64,000 bases of DNA from an uncultured Pelagibacteraceae bacterium (GTDB lineage: Bacteria; Pseudomonadota; Alphaproteobacteria; Pelagibacterales; Pelagibacteraceae). The stretch spans positions 1 to 64,000 of the forward strand of contig CACISK010000004.1 of the NCBI GenBank assembly GCA_902589315.1. Direction: 5' to 3'. Within the stretch, counting starts at the first letter, position 1, and each line of letters begins with the position of its first letter. Made by a program: the position numbers and the translations under genes. Below are positions 60,590 to 64,000 of this stretch, in pieces. A model generated the notes under the pieces. It ran no database searches and was not told where the DNA came from. It saw only the letters and a list, made by a program, of their open reading frames with translations.

Positions 60590-61723
60590 TTAACCATTTA
60601 ATAATTTTAGAGCAAATTCCAACTGGTTATCAGTATCTGTATTTATTCTAAATTCATCTGAACCTTCAGCAATAACTATATCTGGATTTACACCTACTCT
60701 TGAAATTGATTTACCTGATGGGAGATAATATTTAGAAACAGTAAGTCTTATAGCACCTTCATTTTTTAAAGGAATAATTGACTGAACTGACCCTTTTCCA
60801 TATGTACTCTCTCCTACTAATATTGCTCTTTTGTGATCTTGTAGTGCTCCTGCAACAATTTCAGATGCTGATGCAGACCCATAATTAATCAAAATAACCA
60901 TTGTTTCTCCATCAATAATATCTCCTTTTTTTGCAAACCATTTTCTATTTTCATACTTTCTTTTACTTTTTGTTGAAACTATTTCTCCATTTTCTAAAAA
61001 ATAATCTGAAATCTTTATTGCTTGAGATAACAATCCTCCAGGATTATTTCTTAAATCTAATATGTAATTTTTAATTTTCTTATTTTTCTTAAATTCTTTG
61101 ATTTTATTTTTTATTTGTTTACTACTATTGTCATTGAATGATGTTAATCTTATATAAGCTGTCTGATCATCTTTTATTTCAGACTTTACAGATGCAACTT
61201 GTATAATTTCTCTTGTAATTGTAAATATAAGTGCTTTTCTTTCTCCCCTTCTTCTAACAGTAATTTCGATATCAGATCCAACTGGGCCTCTCATTAATTC
61301 TACAGCTTCAGAAAGAGTTTTTCCTTGAACTTGAACATCATCAATTTTAACAATATAATCTCCAGCTTTAACGCCAACCTGCTCAGCTGGTGAGTTATCA
61401 ATTGGAGAAATTACTTTTACCACACCAGCCTCCATACTGACTTCAATGCCCAATCCTCCAAATTCTCCGCTAGTCTCAGTTTGCATATTTTTAAACGAGT
61501 CCGGAGACATATATGCTGAATAGGGATCCAAAGACTGCAAAACACCGTTTATAGCAGCATCCATTGCTTCACTCTGATTTACTTCATCAACATATTCTTT
61601 ATTAATTTTATCTAAGACTTCGCTGAATAAGTCAATTTTTTTGTAAATATCGTTTTCATTACTAAAAATCGGATTTGTAAATATGAAAAAAAATAAAGAA
61701 GCTATTAAGTATACTTTTTTCAT
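60590..61723 (-). CDS. ctpA: Carboxy-terminal processing protease (S41)
   Basis: 377 residues. A signal peptide or anchor (KKVYLIASLFFFIFTNPIFS) is followed by the Ctp N-terminal helix, a PDZ domain (GGLGIEVSMEAGVVKVISPIDNSPAEQVGVKAGD) and the S41 protease core. The catalytic Ser is in NYGSASASEIVAGAL and the Lys in GESTYGKGSVQS. It acts in the periplasm on envelope protein tails. Its start overlaps the rsfS stop by four bases. The place normally filled by rlmH, between rsfS and ctpA, is not present. Confidence 0.93.
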   Translation of the reverse strand: MKKVYLIASLFFFIFTNPIFSNENDIYKKIDLFSEVLDKINKEYVDEVNQSEAMDAAINGVLQSLDPYSAYMSPDSFKNMQTETSGEFGGLGIEVSMEAGVVKVISPIDNSPAEQVGVKAGDYIVKIDDVQVQGKTLSEAVELMRGPVGSDIEITVRRRGERKALIFTITREIIQVASVKSEIKDDQTAYIRLTSFNDNSSKQIKNKIKEFKKNKKIKNYILDLRNNPGGLLSQAIKISDYFLENGEIVSTKSKRKYENRKWFAKKGDIIDGETMVILINYGSASASEIVAGALQDHKRAILVGESTYGKGSVQSIIPLKNEGAIRLTVSKYYLPSGKSISRVGVNPDIVIAEGSDEFRINTDTDNQLEFALKLLNG

Positions 61724-62070
61724 ATGATTAGTTTTTCTTTAGGAATTAATTCTGACCACATTTTTTCTAATTCGTAAAATTTTCTTTTTTCAGGATTAAA
61801 AATATGAACTATTAAGTCTATCCCATCTACAAGCTTCCAATCACTGCTATCTTTTCCTTCAATCTTACAATTATTCACACCATTAATTTTTAATTTTTCA
61901 AAAACTTGTTCAGATAAAGCTTGAATATGTCTTGAAGATGTACCACTAGCTATAATCATGAAGTCTGCAACTGATGATTTTCCTTCGAGATCTATTGAAA
62001 CTATGTCTAAGGCTTTATTAATATCAAGCGTTTTGATTATTTCATCTTTAAGAGCTGATATTTTTTCCAT
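61720..62070 (-). CDS. rsfS: Ribosomal silencing factor RsfS
   Basis: 116 residues, the usual size of RsfS (Iojap family), which binds L14 and keeps subunits apart under starvation. Core motifs are KALDIVSIDLEGKSSVADFMIIASGTSSRHIQAL and the Trp-rich SSDWKLVDGIDLIVHIFNPEKRKFYELEKMW. It follows nadD by 17 bases and overlaps ctpA by four. Confidence 0.94.
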   Translation of the reverse strand: MEKISALKDEIIKTLDINKALDIVSIDLEGKSSVADFMIIASGTSSRHIQALSEQVFEKLKINGVNNCKIEGKDSSDWKLVDGIDLIVHIFNPEKRKFYELEKMWSELIPKEKLII

Positions 62071-62087
62071 TAATTAAATTAAGAGTA

Positions 62088-62630
62088 TCAAATTTTTCTT
62101 AATTGAGAAGATGAAATATTGACTTTATTAAACTTTATAAATTCAACTGCTTTTTTATTATATTTCTTAAATGATTTAGATCTAAAAGCCTTTGATTTGT
62201 ATCCATTTCGATCAAATACCAATATTTTGCACATTTTAGTTATTGAATTGTACCCTTTCCATTTATGAAAATTTATTAGGTTATCTGCCCCCATTAAAAA
62301 AAATATTTCTGAATTTTTAAATTTTTTTTTTAAATATTTAATTAAATCTACTGTACGATTAGATTTTATTATTTCTTCAAAACATTTAACTTTTATAAAT
62401 TTATTATTTTTATTAATTTTTTTTGCATAAGCTGTTCTTTTATACAGATCATTTGGATTATTTTTTTTAAATGGATTTTGTTTTGTTATAGCCCATATAA
62501 CTTGGCTCAAATTATAATTTTTTTTTGCTAATTTAGAAATCCTTACATGACCAACATGTGCTGGATCAAACGATCCACCGAGTATACCAATCTTTTTATT
62601 TTCTAATTTGCCCTGAACCATAAACTTCAT
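62088..62630 (-). CDS. nadD: Nicotinate-nucleotide adenylyltransferase
   Basis: 180 residues, matching NadD. It makes nicotinate adenine dinucleotide for NAD synthesis. The nucleotidyltransferase motif is IGILGGSFDPAHVGHVRI and the C-terminal ISSSQLRKI is the ISSTxIR-like motif. The start at 62630 overlaps proA by 35 bases; a methionine three codons later, or a non-ATG start nearer to GILGG, is possible. It shares the operon with proBA and rsfS. Confidence 0.91.
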   Translation of the reverse strand: MKFMVQGKLENKKIGILGGSFDPAHVGHVRISKLAKKNYNLSQVIWAITKQNPFKKNNPNDLYKRTAYAKKINKNNKFIKVKCFEEIIKSNRTVDLIKYLKKKFKNSEIFFLMGADNLINFHKWKGYNSITKMCKILVFDRNGYKSKAFRSKSFKKYNKKAVEFIKFNKVNISSSQLRKI

Positions 62631-63843
62631 ATTTATAACTTACTAACTGATTTAGACCGACAGGACCTCTTGGTGGCAAGGTGTTTGTTGAAATTCCAAC
62701 CTCTCCACCAAAACCAAATTCTCCTCCATCAGCAAATTGTGTTGATGAATTTTGAATAGCAATAGAGCTTTTTACATTCTTAATAAAGAATTTTGCTGTA
62801 TTTTTGTTTTTGGTTACTATTGCATCTGTATGCATAGTTCCATATTTATTGATATGGGTAACTGCTTCTTTGACATCATTCACTAATTTAACAGAAATAA
62901 TCGGTGAAAGATGTTCTTTTGACCAAGTATTATTATTTGCAGGATATGTTTTGCCTTTAAATAATTTACTTATTTTTCTATCAGCTAAAATTTTACAACC
63001 ACTTTCAGCTAGGGAATTTAAAATTAAATTTACTGATTTTGATTTACTTTTATGTATTAAGAGAGTTTCAGTTGCACCACATATACTAGTATTTCTCAAC
63101 TTAGCATTTAATACTATTTTGTTTGCCATATTATCTTCTGCCTCTTTATCAATATATGTATGACAAATTCCTTCCAAATGACCAATAACTGGCACCTTTG
63201 AAAGTTGTTTAACTTTTTTTACTAAATTTTTTCCGCCTCGTGGTATTACAACATCAATAGAGCTTTCCATTTTTGATAATAAATAATCGACGAGTTTTCT
63301 GCTTTTATTGTTTATAAACTGGACGTAATTTTCGTTTACTTTATTTTTTTTTAGAGCTTTCCTAAATAAATTTACTAAAATTTTATTACTATTGTAGGCC
63401 TCGGAACCACCTCTTAATATAACAGCATTTCCAGATTTAAAACATAGTGCTGATACATCCGAAGTAACATTGGGTCTACTCTCAAATATTACACCTATAA
63501 CTCCTATTGGTATTGTAACTCTTCTAATTTCAAGTCCATTTGGCCTTTTCCATTTGGAAGTTACTTGATTAACTGGATCTTTAAAAGAAGTAATAGTTTT
63601 AATAGAGTCAATTATACTTTTTAATTTATTATTATTAAGAGCGAGTCTTTGAATTAAGTTTTCTTTTAATTTTTTTCCTCTTGCATAAAAAATATCTTTC
63701 TTATTTTCAATAATAATTTTATTCTTATTAATCTTAATTAATTCTACAAAATCTTTTAAAACTTTATTCTTTTTTTTTGGACTAATACTTGAATTCAAAG
63801 CTTTTCTAGAATTTAATCCAATTTTTTTAAGTAGTTTACTCAT
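62596..63843 (-). CDS. proA: Gamma-glutamyl phosphate reductase
   Basis: 415 residues, the usual size of ProA, which reduces glutamyl phosphate to the semialdehyde in proline synthesis. Motifs include PIGVIGVIFESRPNV, CFKSGNAVILRGGSEA, the catalytic cysteine region LRNTSICGATETLL, and the C-terminal FGFGGEVGISTNTLPPRGPVGL. It overlaps the end of proB by one base (TAATG), as in most proBA operons. Confidence 0.95.
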   Translation of the reverse strand: MSKLLKKIGLNSRKALNSSISPKKKNKVLKDFVELIKINKNKIIIENKKDIFYARGKKLKENLIQRLALNNNKLKSIIDSIKTITSFKDPVNQVTSKWKRPNGLEIRRVTIPIGVIGVIFESRPNVTSDVSALCFKSGNAVILRGGSEAYNSNKILVNLFRKALKKNKVNENYVQFINNKSRKLVDYLLSKMESSIDVVIPRGGKNLVKKVKQLSKVPVIGHLEGICHTYIDKEAEDNMANKIVLNAKLRNTSICGATETLLIHKSKSKSVNLILNSLAESGCKILADRKISKLFKGKTYPANNNTWSKEHLSPIISVKLVNDVKEAVTHINKYGTMHTDAIVTKNKNTAKFFIKNVKSSIAIQNSSTQFADGGEFGFGGEVGISTNTLPPRGPVGLNQLVSYKYEVYGSGQIRK

Positions 63844-64000
63844 TAAATTTTAACCATATCATCTTTGTGTATAACTTCAGACTTTGTAATATAGCCTAAA
63901 AGATTACTAATTTTGTTAGAATGCTCTCCTTTTATTTTAGATATCTCATCAGATGTAAAACTGCTCAACCCTCTGGCAAATTCTTTGTTATTTTTATCTA
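63843..64000 (-). CDS. proB: Glutamate 5-kinase, C-terminal part (window edge)
   Basis: The last 52 codons of a minus-strand gene running off the right edge, ending with a TAA that overlaps the proA start by one base. The peptide reads FARGLSSFTSDEISKIKG, then LLGYI and VIHKDDMVKI. This matches the PUA domain end of ProB (KGL..Y.S.D...I and VIHRDDMV). ProB phosphorylates glutamate as the first step of proline synthesis. The rest of the gene lies outside the window. Confidence 0.85.
   Translation of the reverse strand, partial: DKNNKEFARGLSSFTSDEISKIKGEHSNKISNLLGYITKSEVIHKDDMVKI

Overview
The window is very AT-rich (by eye roughly 30% G+C), almost completely coding, and packed with overlapping or nearly abutting genes. 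No intergenic gap exceeds about 160 bases, and no rRNA, tRNA, IS element, phage gene or CRISPR array was seen. A DMSP demethylase neighbourhood, TRAP and ABC uptake systems, a split ATP synthase (F1 genes only) and alphaproteobacterial gene orders all point to a streamlined marine alphaproteobacterium of the SAR11 / Pelagibacterales group. This is inferred from content and style, not from a database search.

Region 1 (1-13.5 kb, + strand) is an organic-acid and polyol-type catabolic and uptake block. It holds two tandem FMN 2-hydroxyacid dehydrogenases (the first cut by the window edge), a class I aminotransferase, a GlcD-like FAD oxidase, a D-2-hydroxyacid dehydrogenase and a zinc alcohol dehydrogenase. 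A complete ABC importer follows, with a binding protein, two permeases and two unlike ATPases resembling the GlpS/GlpT pair, then an amidase. Region 2 (13.6-18.5 kb) is a TRAP transporter whose binding protein looks like the 2-oxoacid (TakP) subclass and whose large membrane subunit carries a long C-terminal helical extension. In both transport systems a perfect GC-rich hairpin sits just after the binding-protein gene.

Region 3 (18.5-27.9 kb) holds a minus-strand trio (gamma-glutamyltransferase, acyl-CoA ligase, ketopantoate-reductase-like), a plus-strand set (MFS, EamA exporter, alpha/beta hydrolase, small secreted protein), then ftsY and dapF on the minus strand.

Region 4 (27.9-60.1 kb) is about 32 kb on the + strand without a break. 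It starts with a structured, pseudoknot-capable leader in front of ffh, followed by rpsP-trmD-rplS (no rimM), leuCDB, a dmdCBA cluster for DMSP demethylation, asd, and a TCA-cycle superoperon (sdhCDAB, mmsA, mdh, sucCD, sucAB, lpd). It ends with priA and the F1 ATP synthase genes atpHAGDC. DMSP demethylation, branched-chain semialdehyde oxidation and the TCA cycle therefore lie together and may share transcripts.

Region 5 (60.1-64 kb, minus strand) reads proB (partial), proA, nadD, rsfS, ctpA, rppH, with rlmH missing from its usual place. The most interesting unexplained element is the folded RNA leader of ffh. Next are the deliberately asymmetric ABC ATPase pair, the binding-protein hairpins and the extended TRAP permease.
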